This document shows positions 14,266 to 20,286 of a stretch of 20,489 bases of DNA, one piece after another; position 1 is the first letter of the stretch; each line of letters begins with the position of its first letter. This DNA comes from a virus. Location: positions 1 through 20,489 of the IMG/VR virus record IMGVR_UViG_3300042338_000002. One strand, written 5' to 3'. The translations under genes and the position numbers were made by a program. The notes under the pieces are model-generated. The model ran no database searches and was not told the DNA's origin. It was given only the letters and a program-made list of their open reading frames with translations.

Positions 14266-14742
14266 TTAGGTTGTGGCTAAACGCAACAAAGCCGTTGAAG
14301 TTGTGTCTGCTGGCATGGTCAAGGTAAAAGTTCCGGCACTGATAGTTTGTGAACCAAACGTATGGACAGAAACCGCCTTGTTACTCTGAGAAGAGTTGTA
14401 AATCAACACCGCATCAAACGCTGTGGTCAAAGTCACAGAGGTGTAGACCAAGCTAGCAGAAGGCGTAAAAAACGCCACGCCCGCCGTAGCAGATGCGTTT
14501 GTTGCCGTAGGAGGGTTTGCTATTGTTACCGTTATGCCACCTGCGGTGTACCCAGCACCAGAGACTTCTCCGGTTGTAGTGTATGCAGTGGTCGATGCGT
14601 TAATGGTAGCTGATGCCAAAAACAAAGCTGCTTTAAACGTATCAGCGGCAGATGTGCCACGGGTTGGCGCAGTGCCGAAGTTGTGAGTTGCTGTCATCAA
14701 CTCGCCCATGAACGAGGTACACATTGATTGGGTATTTGCCAC
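14266..14742 (-). CDS. Beta-rich structural protein, paralogue A
   Basis: The 158-residue protein starts at a GTG (14742), with AAGGAG eight bases upstream; the next in-frame ATG lies six codons further in and has no such signal. Core motifs are FKAALFLASATINASTTAYT then TTGEVSGAGYTAGGITVTI, DAVLIYNSSQSNKAVSVHTF, and the end AGTFTLTMPADTTSTALLRL. It is clearly related to the 140-residue protein at 14945-15367 (TTAYTTTGEASGGNYVAGGE, FTVTMPANTSTSALIRIV). The family is widespread in phage structural regions; its exact virion site is unknown to me. It lies 11 bases after the 63-residue gene. Confidence 0.8.
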   Translation of the reverse strand: MANTQSMCTSFMGELMTATHNFGTAPTRGTSAADTFKAALFLASATINASTTAYTTTGEVSGAGYTAGGITVTIANPPTATNASATAGVAFFTPSASLVYTSVTLTTAFDAVLIYNSSQSNKAVSVHTFGSQTISAGTFTLTMPADTTSTALLRLATT

Positions 14743-14753
14743 TTGGATTCTCC

Positions 14754-14945
14754 TTAAAACGAAGCTGCTCTGCCGCCAGCAAATGTTGGGGGCTTTTTCA
14801 AAGTTACATGCGCGGAACGGTGGACAAGTTCTCCGTCCAACCAGTACTCAACCCATGTGGTGTGTTCATTGTCATTATCGACTGTACCTTCCCGCTTTTC
14901 AAGCAGAGAATCGTCCATTTCGCCTTTGGTTGTAGTTACTAGCAT
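14754..14945 (-). CDS. Small acidic conserved protein between paralogues
   Basis: The 63-residue protein reads MLVTTTKGEMDDSLLEKREG, then TVDNDNEHTTWVEYWLDGEL and VHRSAHVTLKKPPTF. Its ATG overlaps the upstream TAA (TAATG). The conserved-looking core, DDSLLEKR...DNDNEHTTWVEYWLDG, is familiar from other aquatic phage genomes, but no function is known to me. It may work with the two flanking structural paralogues. Confidence 0.75.
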   Translation of the reverse strand: MLVTTTKGEMDDSLLEKREGTVDNDNEHTTWVEYWLDGELVHRSAHVTLKKPPTFAGGRAASF

Positions 14946-15367
14946 TACACGATCCTTATGAGTGCTGACGTGCTGGTGTTTGCAGGCATCGTCACGGTGA
15001 ATGAGGTGGTTGATGTTTTGTTGTTGCCAAAGTCAAGGACGCAAACAGCGCCATTGTCTCCGGCTTTGTAGATCAACGCGCCACGGGCTGTGATCGCGCC
15101 TGTCCATGACGGAGAAGAAAAAGTCACGTATGTCACGCTGCCGGACGCTGTTGTTTGAGAAGACACTGTAGTGGTGACGATCTCTCCGCCTGCCACGTAG
15201 TTACCGCCTGATGCCTCACCAGTGGTTGTGTAGGCTGTGGTTGTCTCGTCCAATGTTGCATCGTTAGTGTACAGAGCCAGTCGGAACGTATCCGAGGTCA
15301 AGTTAATTGACCCGTTTGCCAGCCCTGCCCGCAGCGTATTGCAAGAGAAGTTGCCTTGAAAAGCCAT
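14945..15367 (-). CDS. Beta-rich structural protein, paralogue B
   Basis: The 140-residue protein starts at an ATG that overlaps the adaptor stop (TGATG). Motifs are DTFRLALYTNDATLDETTTA then YTTTGEASGGNYVAGGEIVT, WTGAITARGALIYKAGDNGA, CVLDFGNNKTSTTSFTVTMP and ALIRIV. It is a diverged duplicate of the 158-residue protein downstream; they share order, length of core and the MPA-x(3)-STALxRx end. It is probably a small virion component. Confidence 0.8.
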   Translation of the reverse strand: MAFQGNFSCNTLRAGLANGSINLTSDTFRLALYTNDATLDETTTAYTTTGEASGGNYVAGGEIVTTTVSSQTTASGSVTYVTFSSPSWTGAITARGALIYKAGDNGAVCVLDFGNNKTSTTSFTVTMPANTSTSALIRIV

Positions 15368-16083
15368 CAGGTCACCGCCTGTCTAAACTGACCGCTTCTA
15401 TAACTATCGGATCGCTCCATGCCATCGCCCAGACGTTTCGCCAACGCAAGTGCTTCTTTGAACTTGGTGTCGTACAACGTGATGATGTCTTGCTCACCTT
15501 TCATAAAAGTGTAAGCCTCTACCAATGAGCCGTACAGCAAAACGGAATCAAAGTTGTCACCCAACCATGTTGTGGTCGCGGTGGTGATGGATTCTGGGTA
15601 GTAATAGTAGTGAAGCTCAACGTAATACGCCGCATCAGGCGTTGGGCCAAGGATAATTGACAATTCGTTGGTGATCGCAGAACTGACAATCGTCGGGCCA
15701 AATAACGCATAGTATTTTGGAACACCTTTGTCGTTTGGCGCAGGGTACGCCTGACGGATGAAATTCACATCCTTGTTGAGTAAATACTCAAACGTGCCAG
15801 TATCCAAGTTTCCACCAACAACACCTGTCACCAATGCCAAAGAATACACAGACAAAAAGTCATTTGGCAAAGACACGTACTTATTGCTTGACGTGATCGC
15901 TGTGTACTGATTCTTGCGAAGCGACGGGAACTGAACCGAGTTGTAAATGCGCTGCTCAGCCTGCTGAATGAACCGATTGATCTGAGCGGTTGAGTTCTCA
16001 GTCGATCCATCAGCAAGGTATACAGGGGGAAACTGATTCTCCGTGTATGACTGAATGGCAGTTACAAGCTGGCTGTAGTTCAC
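15367..16083 (-). CDS. Head-tail adaptor-like protein (SU10-adaptor / gp4 type)
   Basis: The 238-residue protein starts at a GTG that overlaps the upstream TGA (GTGA). It is mostly helical at the ends: NYSQLVTAIQSYTENQFPPV, then INRFIQQAEQRIYNSVQFPS, LRKNQYTAITSSNKYVSLPN and DFLSVYSLALV. After FEYLLNKDVNFIRQAYP, a beta part follows with LSIILGPTPDAAYYVELHYY then YYPESI, and a C-terminal helix ALALAKRLGDG. This arrangement matches adaptor proteins that sit beneath the portal in short-tailed phages, such as the SU10 adaptor family. The role as head-to-tail connector is inferred from the family. A second adaptor-like gene lies at 16885-17811. Confidence 0.8.
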   Translation of the reverse strand: MNYSQLVTAIQSYTENQFPPVYLADGSTENSTAQINRFIQQAEQRIYNSVQFPSLRKNQYTAITSSNKYVSLPNDFLSVYSLALVTGVVGGNLDTGTFEYLLNKDVNFIRQAYPAPNDKGVPKYYALFGPTIVSSAITNELSIILGPTPDAAYYVELHYYYYPESITTATTTWLGDNFDSVLLYGSLVEAYTFMKGEQDIITLYDTKFKEALALAKRLGDGMERSDSYRSGQFRQAVT

Positions 16084-16280
16084 GCCATTGGCCCCCGCGC
16101 CATCACGCCTTTAGTAGCCGCGCCAGTGCCACGGATTTTGATACCAGTGGTTTTGGTAGGCTTGTAGTCATTGCTGTGAGCATTTGCCTCAGAGACGTTT
16201 AGGTCTTTCATGTATTTTTTATTGTCAGCCTCGCCAACAACAACGCTTGGAACTATTTTTGGTTTTTTGTAATCAACCAT
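16080..16280 (-). CDS. Small basic conserved phage protein
   Basis: The 66-residue protein ends with KTTGIKIRGTGAATKGVMAR then GPMA, a tail I recognise from many aquatic podovirus genomes where it is a small protein of unknown function. The N-terminus (MVDYKKPKIVPSVVVGEADN) is polar. GGAGG lies five bases before the ATG, inside the end of the upstream gene. It may be a minor virion or assembly protein; no motif for an enzyme is seen. Confidence 0.75.
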   Translation of the reverse strand: MVDYKKPKIVPSVVVGEADNKKYMKDLNVSEANAHSNDYKPTKTTGIKIRGTGAATKGVMARGPMA

Positions 16281-16281
16281 C

Positions 16282-16446
16282 TTAGCCTCCGCGACCAGAA
16301 GAGCGTTGGTTCATGACCTTCGCCATGTTGCGACCATACTTGAGCATGTTGGCGTTTGTTTTGCCGCCAGCCGCCATTTTGTGCATACGCTTTTCGTGGG
16401 ACTTAACTGCTTTGCCCGCGATCTTTTTTACCTGTTTCGTGTCCAT
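16282..16446 (-). CDS. Small basic protein, 54 residues
   Basis: This gene is short but well supported. ATG at 16446 has AGGAG six bases upstream, and it fills the gap between its neighbours. The product reads MDTKQVKKIAGKAVKSHEKR, then MHKMAAGGKTNANMLKYGRN and MAKVMNQRSSGRGG. It is strongly basic and probably helical. The pattern (KSHEKRMHKM, GGKTNANMLKYGRNMAKVMNQ) is familiar from related aquatic phages; function is unknown. It could bind nucleic acid or be a minor head component. Confidence 0.8.
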   Translation of the reverse strand: MDTKQVKKIAGKAVKSHEKRMHKMAAGGKTNANMLKYGRNMAKVMNQRSSGRGG

Positions 16447-16456
16447 GTTTAAACTC

Positions 16457-16882
16457 CTAAGTTACGCTTACCGTGACTGTACCAAGTTCCACCGCTAAAA
16501 CCAAATTATTTGGAGTCAAAGCAGCATCAAAAAACGCCGCCCCACCCACTGGGTTCCAGCCCCACTGAAAGATTCGACTACCACCCTCCACTGTCCCAGT
16601 ACCCAATGGGCCTGTACCAGTTGGGACAATCTGCAACCCGCTTGTTCCTGACAACACATAGCTGCGGTCAGGACGAGGATTCCTTAAAGCCTGTGGGTCG
16701 TCCACCGGAAACATACCCAACTGCAACTGTGGTTGGTCAGGATCCCAACAGGCCGGGCAAACCAACAGGTTGTAGTTCTTGGTCTTGATGATCTCCGTCT
16801 TCAAGATGTTGAGCTTGAACCGCTGATCGCAGCGATCACACTGCGCAATCGCGTGCTTACCACTGGCAAACCTGTTGCCCAC
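16457..16882 (-). CDS. Zinc-ribbon-like virion-region protein
   Basis: The 141-residue protein starts at a GTG (16882), with GGGAGG five bases upstream. It has two Cys pairs: CDRC at residues 15-18 and CPAC at 42-45, which suggests a zinc ribbon. The middle part is WDPDQPQLQLGMFPVDDPQA then LRNPRPDRSY. The C-terminal half is Gly/Thr-rich and beta-like (IFQWGWNPVGGAAFFDAALT, LVLAVELGTVTVSVT). I recall the same gene beside gp4-like adaptors in aquatic phages. A structural or regulatory role is possible; none is shown. Confidence 0.75.
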   Translation of the reverse strand: MGNRFASGKHAIAQCDRCDQRFKLNILKTEIIKTKNYNLLVCPACWDPDQPQLQLGMFPVDDPQALRNPRPDRSYVLSGTSGLQIVPTGTGPLGTGTVEGGSRIFQWGWNPVGGAAFFDAALTPNNLVLAVELGTVTVSVT

Positions 16883-16884
16883 TG

Positions 16885-17811
16885 TTACCTCCCAATGTAG
16901 GTTTGGCGGGGAACAAGCCTCAAGGCAGCTTTCTCATGGTCTTCGTACGCCGCAAGCTCCCAAGCCTCGTCATACTGCTGTTTCAGGAATCCAAGACGTT
17001 CTGCGCCAGTGGGAATCTTTCCGGCGATGTAATACGACAACCCCGCAGCCATACAAGGCAGGAAGCGGAAAGGAACGTCCATGACGTTTACACCCCCACC
17101 AGCGTCTTGGGTGCGGCGTAGACGCCAATACACCAATTGGTAGGTCTGTGCGTTGTCCGGTGTGGGCCAGACGGTTACAGCGGGAACCTGCTCCCAATAC
17201 ACGGTCGCATTGTCCGCATGGCTTGCCGCCGTGGTGTTTTGCTGCCCACGGAAGCAGTTGTACAGGACATTCCCGTCAATGTATCCATAGTTGATGATCT
17301 CATTGTCAATCTTGACAAACCCGGCGGCTGGAAGCCCCACCACGGAGTCCAACGTAATCTGGGTAACTGTGCTGTTAATTGCACCGTCTAGGGTTAACCC
17401 TGTCGTTGATGTTTGCCCGTTGTAGCGTTGAATCCAAATCTGAATGGGTCTGGCCTGCGTAATCTTGTTGGGGATTGTGGCGTAGGTAGAAACGCTGATA
17501 CGAGTGATGGTCAGATCAGCCTGAGTTGAGGCGATGTTTCCGCCAGTACGGATGACATGCTCCAAGAGGTCAATGGTGTCGTTGGGCAGAGGGTAGGTGT
17601 TCTGACCCTGAACCAAGTCAATTGTGCCAGTCTCAATTGTCCACAGATTGATACCACGGTTGGCCCAATCAGCAAACATGATGTTTAAACTGCGTCTGGC
17701 TGTACGTAGGTCATACCCGGTACGCAACTCACCACCGGCGCGTTCAAACGCTTCCTCGACCAACTCGGTGAGGTCTAGGTTAAAGCTTGATGCACCAGAG
17801 GTATTTGCCAT
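16885..17811 (-). CDS. gp4-like head completion / tail adaptor protein
   Basis: The 308-residue protein opens with FNLDLTELVEEAFERAGGEL, then RTGYDLRTARRSLNIMFADW and ANRGINLWTIETGTIDLVQG. This is a clear match in pattern to P22 gp4-like adaptors of aquatic podoviruses, followed by TYPLPNDTIDLLEHVIRTGG. Residues about 137-207 are an inserted module shared with the gp10-like nozzle. The core then resumes: YQLVYWRLRRTQDAGGGVNV, FRFLPCMAAGLSYYIAGKIP, RLGFLKQQYDEAWELA. It likely forms the ring between portal and nozzle after DNA packaging. The ATG overlaps the upstream TAA (TAATG). Confidence 0.85.
   Translation of the reverse strand: MANTSGASSFNLDLTELVEEAFERAGGELRTGYDLRTARRSLNIMFADWANRGINLWTIETGTIDLVQGQNTYPLPNDTIDLLEHVIRTGGNIASTQADLTITRISVSTYATIPNKITQARPIQIWIQRYNGQTSTTGLTLDGAINSTVTQITLDSVVGLPAAGFVKIDNEIINYGYIDGNVLYNCFRGQQNTTAASHADNATVYWEQVPAVTVWPTPDNAQTYQLVYWRLRRTQDAGGGVNVMDVPFRFLPCMAAGLSYYIAGKIPTGAERLGFLKQQYDEAWELAAYEDHEKAALRLVPRQTYIGR
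17191..17403 (-). repeat. Surface module, copy 2 (in gp4-like adaptor)
   Basis: Residues about 137-207 of the adaptor match the module in the nozzle protein (copy 1 at 1832-2041). It interrupts the gp4-like fold between the strand before TGLTLDG and the strand after YWEQVP. Confidence 0.75.
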
Positions 17812-18050
17812 TATCTAAACCCTGCTGTTTTCTTTGCAATATTCTTTGGTTGTGCCACGAACTGTTTTCCCTTGGCCTTGCCCGCCCGCTTTGCACGGGT
17901 TGTAGCGGCATACTCCGCTGGGCTTAGACTTTTGATCGCGGCCTCTGGGAGATACCGCTCACCCGTTTTGGATGAGGGTTTACCCGACTTGGTTCGCCAT
18001 TTCTGGTCGCCCCAAGATTTCAAGGATTGTTGCGGTGCTTTAAGAGACAT
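17811..18050 (-). CDS. C-terminal half of DUF5872-like protein (split by endonuclease)
   Basis: The 79-residue basic protein reads MSLKAPQQSLKSWGDQKWRT, then KSGKPSSKTGERYLPEAAIK, and ends with GKQFVAQPKNIAKKTAGFR. In my memory of the DUF5872-type family, this part directly follows a GQWSARK...GGGY segment within one protein. Here that segment is in the separate gene at 18491-18769, and the HNH endonuclease gene lies between. AGAGG lies seven bases before the ATG, so this half has its own translation signal. It overlaps the endonuclease by 11 bases. Molecular function is unknown; it is rich in Lys and Arg and may bind DNA. The name DUF5872 should be verified. Confidence 0.75.
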   Translation of the reverse strand: MSLKAPQQSLKSWGDQKWRTKSGKPSSKTGERYLPEAAIKSLSPAEYAATTRAKRAGKAKGKQFVAQPKNIAKKTAGFR

Positions 18051-18507
18051 TTTCTACCTCTTGTATTTTGGCAGAGATTAAATAGTCTTTTGCTTTTTGC
18101 AGCAAATGCTCACTGTCCCCCAATAACCCAAGCCCACGATTGCAATTCGGGCAAAGTAGCCCACGAACTCTTCCTGTAACATGGTCATGGTCAATACACA
18201 ACCAGCTAAATTTTTCTTCTGGCTCACTGCAAATTGCGCAGCAGCCGTGTTGGGCTTCATACAAAACATCGTACATTTCTTGAGTTGCCCCTCGACGCTT
18301 GAGTCGTCGATTTGCTACCACCCAATTTTTTCTACGCCAATCATTGATATGGTCTCTATTTTGTACAGCCCATTCTTGCCGTTTGGCCTGCATACACAGC
18401 TTACATTGCGACTTATGTAGATGTGACAATTTACCGCCACGGCTAAAAAACTCCGTCAAAGGTTTTTCTTGTTTACATCCAGTACAAGTTTTAATCACGA
18501 TAGCCAC
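18040..18507 (-). CDS. HNH endonuclease, endonuclease VII family (probable homing)
   Basis: The 155-residue protein has an N-terminal zinc finger (Cys8, Cys11, Cys35, Cys38) and a helical, basic linker. The C-terminal endonuclease VII domain has Cys90, Cys93, then LCIDHDHVTGRVRGLLCPNC with the DHDH metal motif at 106-109, Cys119/Cys122, and Asn123 after the last Cys as in T4 endonuclease VII. Such genes in phages are either resolvases or free-standing homing endonucleases. The position between two parts of a DUF5872-like protein, and GC near 41% against about 58% around it (hand counts), favour a mobile homing gene. The start is GTG, either 18507 or 18498, both overlapping the upstream gene; the latter gives MIKTCTGC. 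No intron core fits in the space. Confidence 0.85.
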   Translation of the reverse strand: MAIVIKTCTGCKQEKPLTEFFSRGGKLSHLHKSQCKLCMQAKRQEWAVQNRDHINDWRRKNWVVANRRLKRRGATQEMYDVLYEAQHGCCAICSEPEEKFSWLCIDHDHVTGRVRGLLCPNCNRGLGLLGDSEHLLQKAKDYLISAKIQEVENVS

Positions 18508-18769
18508 CGCCTGCTGCTTTATATTTTTTAGCTACAAGTTGACTTTTTCTTGCCGACCACTGACCTGCACCTGTACCGTGGGTAGCTGCCGCCTTGACCT
18601 GAGCCACAATCCGCTTACGCAAGCTTGGCTTGGTGTAGTTGCCAGCGGCGTTGACCTTACCGCCCTCTGCATACATGTCTACGTCTTGCGGTTTGTCTTT
18701 GCGGCGGACAGTCTTCTTCCCCGGCATCTTGGACGGGTTAATGTCCCCCATGCCGCGAGAAGCCATCAT
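18491..18769 (-). CDS. N-terminal half of DUF5872-like protein (split by endonuclease)
   Basis: From the ATG at 18769 (TGATG overlap with the upstream stop) this gives 92 residues: MMASRGMGDINPSKMPGKKT, a Lys-rich linker with DVDMYAEGGKV, then KPSLRKRIVAQVKAAATHGT and GAGQWSARKSQLVAKKYKAA with the end GGGYRD. The last part matches the N-terminal block of DUF5872-type proteins, which normally run on into the block encoded at 17811-18050. Here it stops right after GGGY. The last 50 bases are also AT-rich (about 38% by hand count), like the endonuclease that follows. An earlier start is possible but lies inside the upstream gene. Function is unknown. Confidence 0.75.
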   Translation of the reverse strand: MMASRGMGDINPSKMPGKKTVRRKDKPQDVDMYAEGGKVNAAGNYTKPSLRKRIVAQVKAAATHGTGAGQWSARKSQLVAKKYKAAGGGYRD

Positions 18770-19011
18770 CAGATTATCTTCCCACGGGTCTTGCCTTTGA
18801 CAGCACAACCATCAGCACGGCTGGAGGCTGAACCGCCCTTGGCCATGTTTTTAATTTTGTACGCTGCTTCAGTCTTCTTCTGCGTATTGGCTTCTTCCTT
18901 CTGAGCGTCCATTTTTTTGATGTCTTCAGAAGTCATAGAGTCCTCATACGTAGTACCGGGACGGCGCGGTTTGTACGCATCCATCGTCCCTGCTTTGGTG
19001 CTGGTTGCCAT
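18769..19011 (-). CDS. Small basic protein with GKT-type tail
   Basis: The 80-residue protein MATSTKAGTMDAYKPRRPGT then TYEDSMTSEDIKKMDAQKEE is polar and helical. It ends with KGGSASSRADGCAVKGKTRG then KII. The tail DGCA-x-x-GKT-x-G is nearly the same as that of the 107-residue protein at 19676-19999. GGAG lies five bases before the ATG. No enzyme motif is seen; the GKT is not part of a Walker A motif (no GxxxxGK[ST] context). Function is unknown. Confidence 0.75.
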   Translation of the reverse strand: MATSTKAGTMDAYKPRRPGTTYEDSMTSEDIKKMDAQKEEANTQKKTEAAYKIKNMAKGGSASSRADGCAVKGKTRGKII

Positions 19012-19020
19012 GACTACTCC

Positions 19021-19437
19021 TTAACAGGCTTTGCCGCCCATATTCATCTTAATCATCTTGCCTTTGGTTTTACCCTTGGACTCAATGCCACCACCTTTGG
19101 CCATTTTCTTCATGCCGTCTTTGGCAGTGTCCATACCTTTTTTCATGGTGGGCTTGCCCATTTTTTTAGCCATGATTGCTTTCATACCGGGATTCATTTT
19201 GTTCATCATAGTGTCACCGCCTTTGTTAAAAAGTTCTGTTTTGCCCTGAAGAGTTTTGGGCTTGTTTACTTTCTGCAAATCAGGCCGCGTACGCGGCCCA
19301 CCTTTAAACTCAACACCTTTGCTTGCTGCACTAAATTCTTTTGCCACCTTCTGCGAAATACCTGCTTTCTTCGCAAACGCTGGGTTGTGCGCCGCAGCGT
19401 CCATGAATTTCTTTTGTTTAAGACTTGTTGCTGGCAT
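19021..19437 (-). CDS. Lys/Met-rich small protein with GKT-type tail
   Basis: From the ATG at 19437 (overlapping the upstream TGA, TGATG) this gives 138 residues. The N-terminus reads MPATSLKQKKFMDAAAHNPA, then FAKKAGISQKVAKEFSAASK. This pattern is common in small aquatic-phage proteins and somewhat like DUF3008-type MPA-S-Q starts. The C-terminal half is very rich in Lys, Met and Gly (NKMNPGMKAIMAKKMGKPTM). It ends with GGGIESKGKTKGKMIKMNMG then GKAC, which relates to the tails of two neighbours. It is strongly basic. A DNA-binding or internal head role is possible but unproven. Confidence 0.78.
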   Translation of the reverse strand: MPATSLKQKKFMDAAAHNPAFAKKAGISQKVAKEFSAASKGVEFKGGPRTRPDLQKVNKPKTLQGKTELFNKGGDTMMNKMNPGMKAIMAKKMGKPTMKKGMDTAKDGMKKMAKGGGIESKGKTKGKMIKMNMGGKAC

Positions 19438-19676
19438 CACTTCCCCGCTTGAATAAGCTGGTCAATTTTTGCTTCAAGGCGGTTAAACCGCTGGTCAATG
19501 TGGTCAGTAATTCTCTGAACCTCTGCGTTAGTTGCGTAATCACGGGCAATCTCCTCGCGTGTGATATTGAGCAGGCGCTCAATACGTTTGACATCCTCGA
19601 ACTTCTCGCGGATAAAAAACCAAAATCCACCCAAAACAGCGGACAGGGCCAACGACCAGATTGTTGCGATGTCCAT
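19437..19676 (-). CDS. Small membrane protein with coiled coil
   Basis: The 79-residue protein has one N-terminal membrane segment (about residues 5-22, ATIWSLALSAVLGGFWFF). A charged helical part follows (REKFEDVKRIERLLNITREE), with a heptad-like C-terminus (ITDHIDQRFNRLEAKIDQLI). This topology is seen in haemolysin XhlA-like phage proteins and in other small membrane accessories. The location far from the lysis cassette makes a lysis role uncertain. Both ends form TGATG overlaps with the neighbours. Confidence 0.75.
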   Translation of the reverse strand: MDIATIWSLALSAVLGGFWFFIREKFEDVKRIERLLNITREEIARDYATNAEVQRITDHIDQRFNRLEAKIDQLIQAGK

Positions 19677-19999
19677 CAGATCATCCTACCCTTTGTCTTG
19701 CCTTGGATGGCACAACCATCAGCACTGCTGACGTATCCACCATCTGCGCAGTTCCACGCACGAAGGCTCTTGTTAATCCTCGAATCTGGATCGTTTGCGG
19801 TCTTGGCGCTGGTAAGCTTCGCTTTCATGCCTTTCATACGGGCGCAGAAAGAGTCGCGGCGACTGCCACCCTGTGGCTGAGGCGGCTTCAATCCGGGTTT
19901 CCCCGGATTTGCTGCGTTGTAGGAAGCTCGTCCTTTGGCGTTCAAGCCGCCCTTCTCGGACTTCCCCTCCTTCCTCTGCCATGCGGGAGACTTAGCCAT
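19676..19999 (-). CDS. DUF6321-like small basic protein with GKT-type tail
   Basis: From the ATG at 19999 (the TTG two codons earlier is less likely) this gives 107 residues. Motifs are AKSPAWQRKEGKSEKGGLNA then KGRASYN, GGSRRDSFCARMKGMKAKLT, and SAKTANDPDSRINKSLRAWN then C. They fit a family I recall as DUF6321, found in many phages without known function; the number should be checked. The end SSADGCAIQGKTKGRMI is shared with the 80-residue protein at 18769-19011. It overlaps the upstream gene by 8 bases. Confidence 0.8.
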   Translation of the reverse strand: MAKSPAWQRKEGKSEKGGLNAKGRASYNAANPGKPGLKPPQPQGGSRRDSFCARMKGMKAKLTSAKTANDPDSRINKSLRAWNCADGGYVSSADGCAIQGKTKGRMI

Positions 20000-20273
20000 A
20001 CACAATCGTCACGCCTGTGATATTAGTCACATCAACGTAAACGCCTGTGGCAAACAAAATTCCTTCGCCGGGGATGGGTAGAAGAAACGTGTTTGCCGTG
20101 CCTGCGGGGGTGTCAATTTCAAGCTTCAGTGCGCCTGTTGCGTCAGTTCCATCATAGAACTTAACCGACCCTGCGCTTGCCCCCGCAAGACCATATACAG
20201 CTTTTACACGGACACGGTAGTCAACCGCTTGTCCGTCTGCCGTTAGTCGCGTTGACTGGACATCATATTGCAT
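19992..20273 (-). CDS. Small beta-rich structural protein
   Basis: The 93-residue protein MQYDVQSTRLTADGQAVDYR, followed by GSVKFYDGTDATGALKLEID and LLPIPGEGILFATGVYVDVT, is beta-rich. The IPGEGI segment and the ending TGVTIVYG are familiar from small proteins near capsid genes in aquatic phages. AGGAG lies seven bases before the ATG. A head decoration or other virion role is inferred. Confidence 0.75.
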   Translation of the reverse strand: MQYDVQSTRLTADGQAVDYRVRVKAVYGLAGASAGSVKFYDGTDATGALKLEIDTPAGTANTFLLPIPGEGILFATGVYVDVTNITGVTIVYG

Positions 20274-20286
20274 GAGCCGCTCCTAA

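Noticed and set aside
18040-18507. Group I intron with an intron-encoded endonuclease
   Set aside because: The insert is almost wholly coding and overlaps both halves, so there is no room for an intron core of some 200 bases. Both halves have their own stop or start. A free-standing homing gene fits better.
18299-18904. 201-residue plus-strand ORF opposite the endonuclease and N-half gene
   Set aside because: It is Cys/Ser/Leu-rich, spans parts of three well-supported minus-strand genes, and has no recognisable motif: an antisense shadow.
19425-19880. 151-residue plus-strand ORF opposite the coiled-coil membrane protein and the DUF6321-like gene
   Set aside because: It runs antisense across two coupled minus-strand genes and shows no motif.
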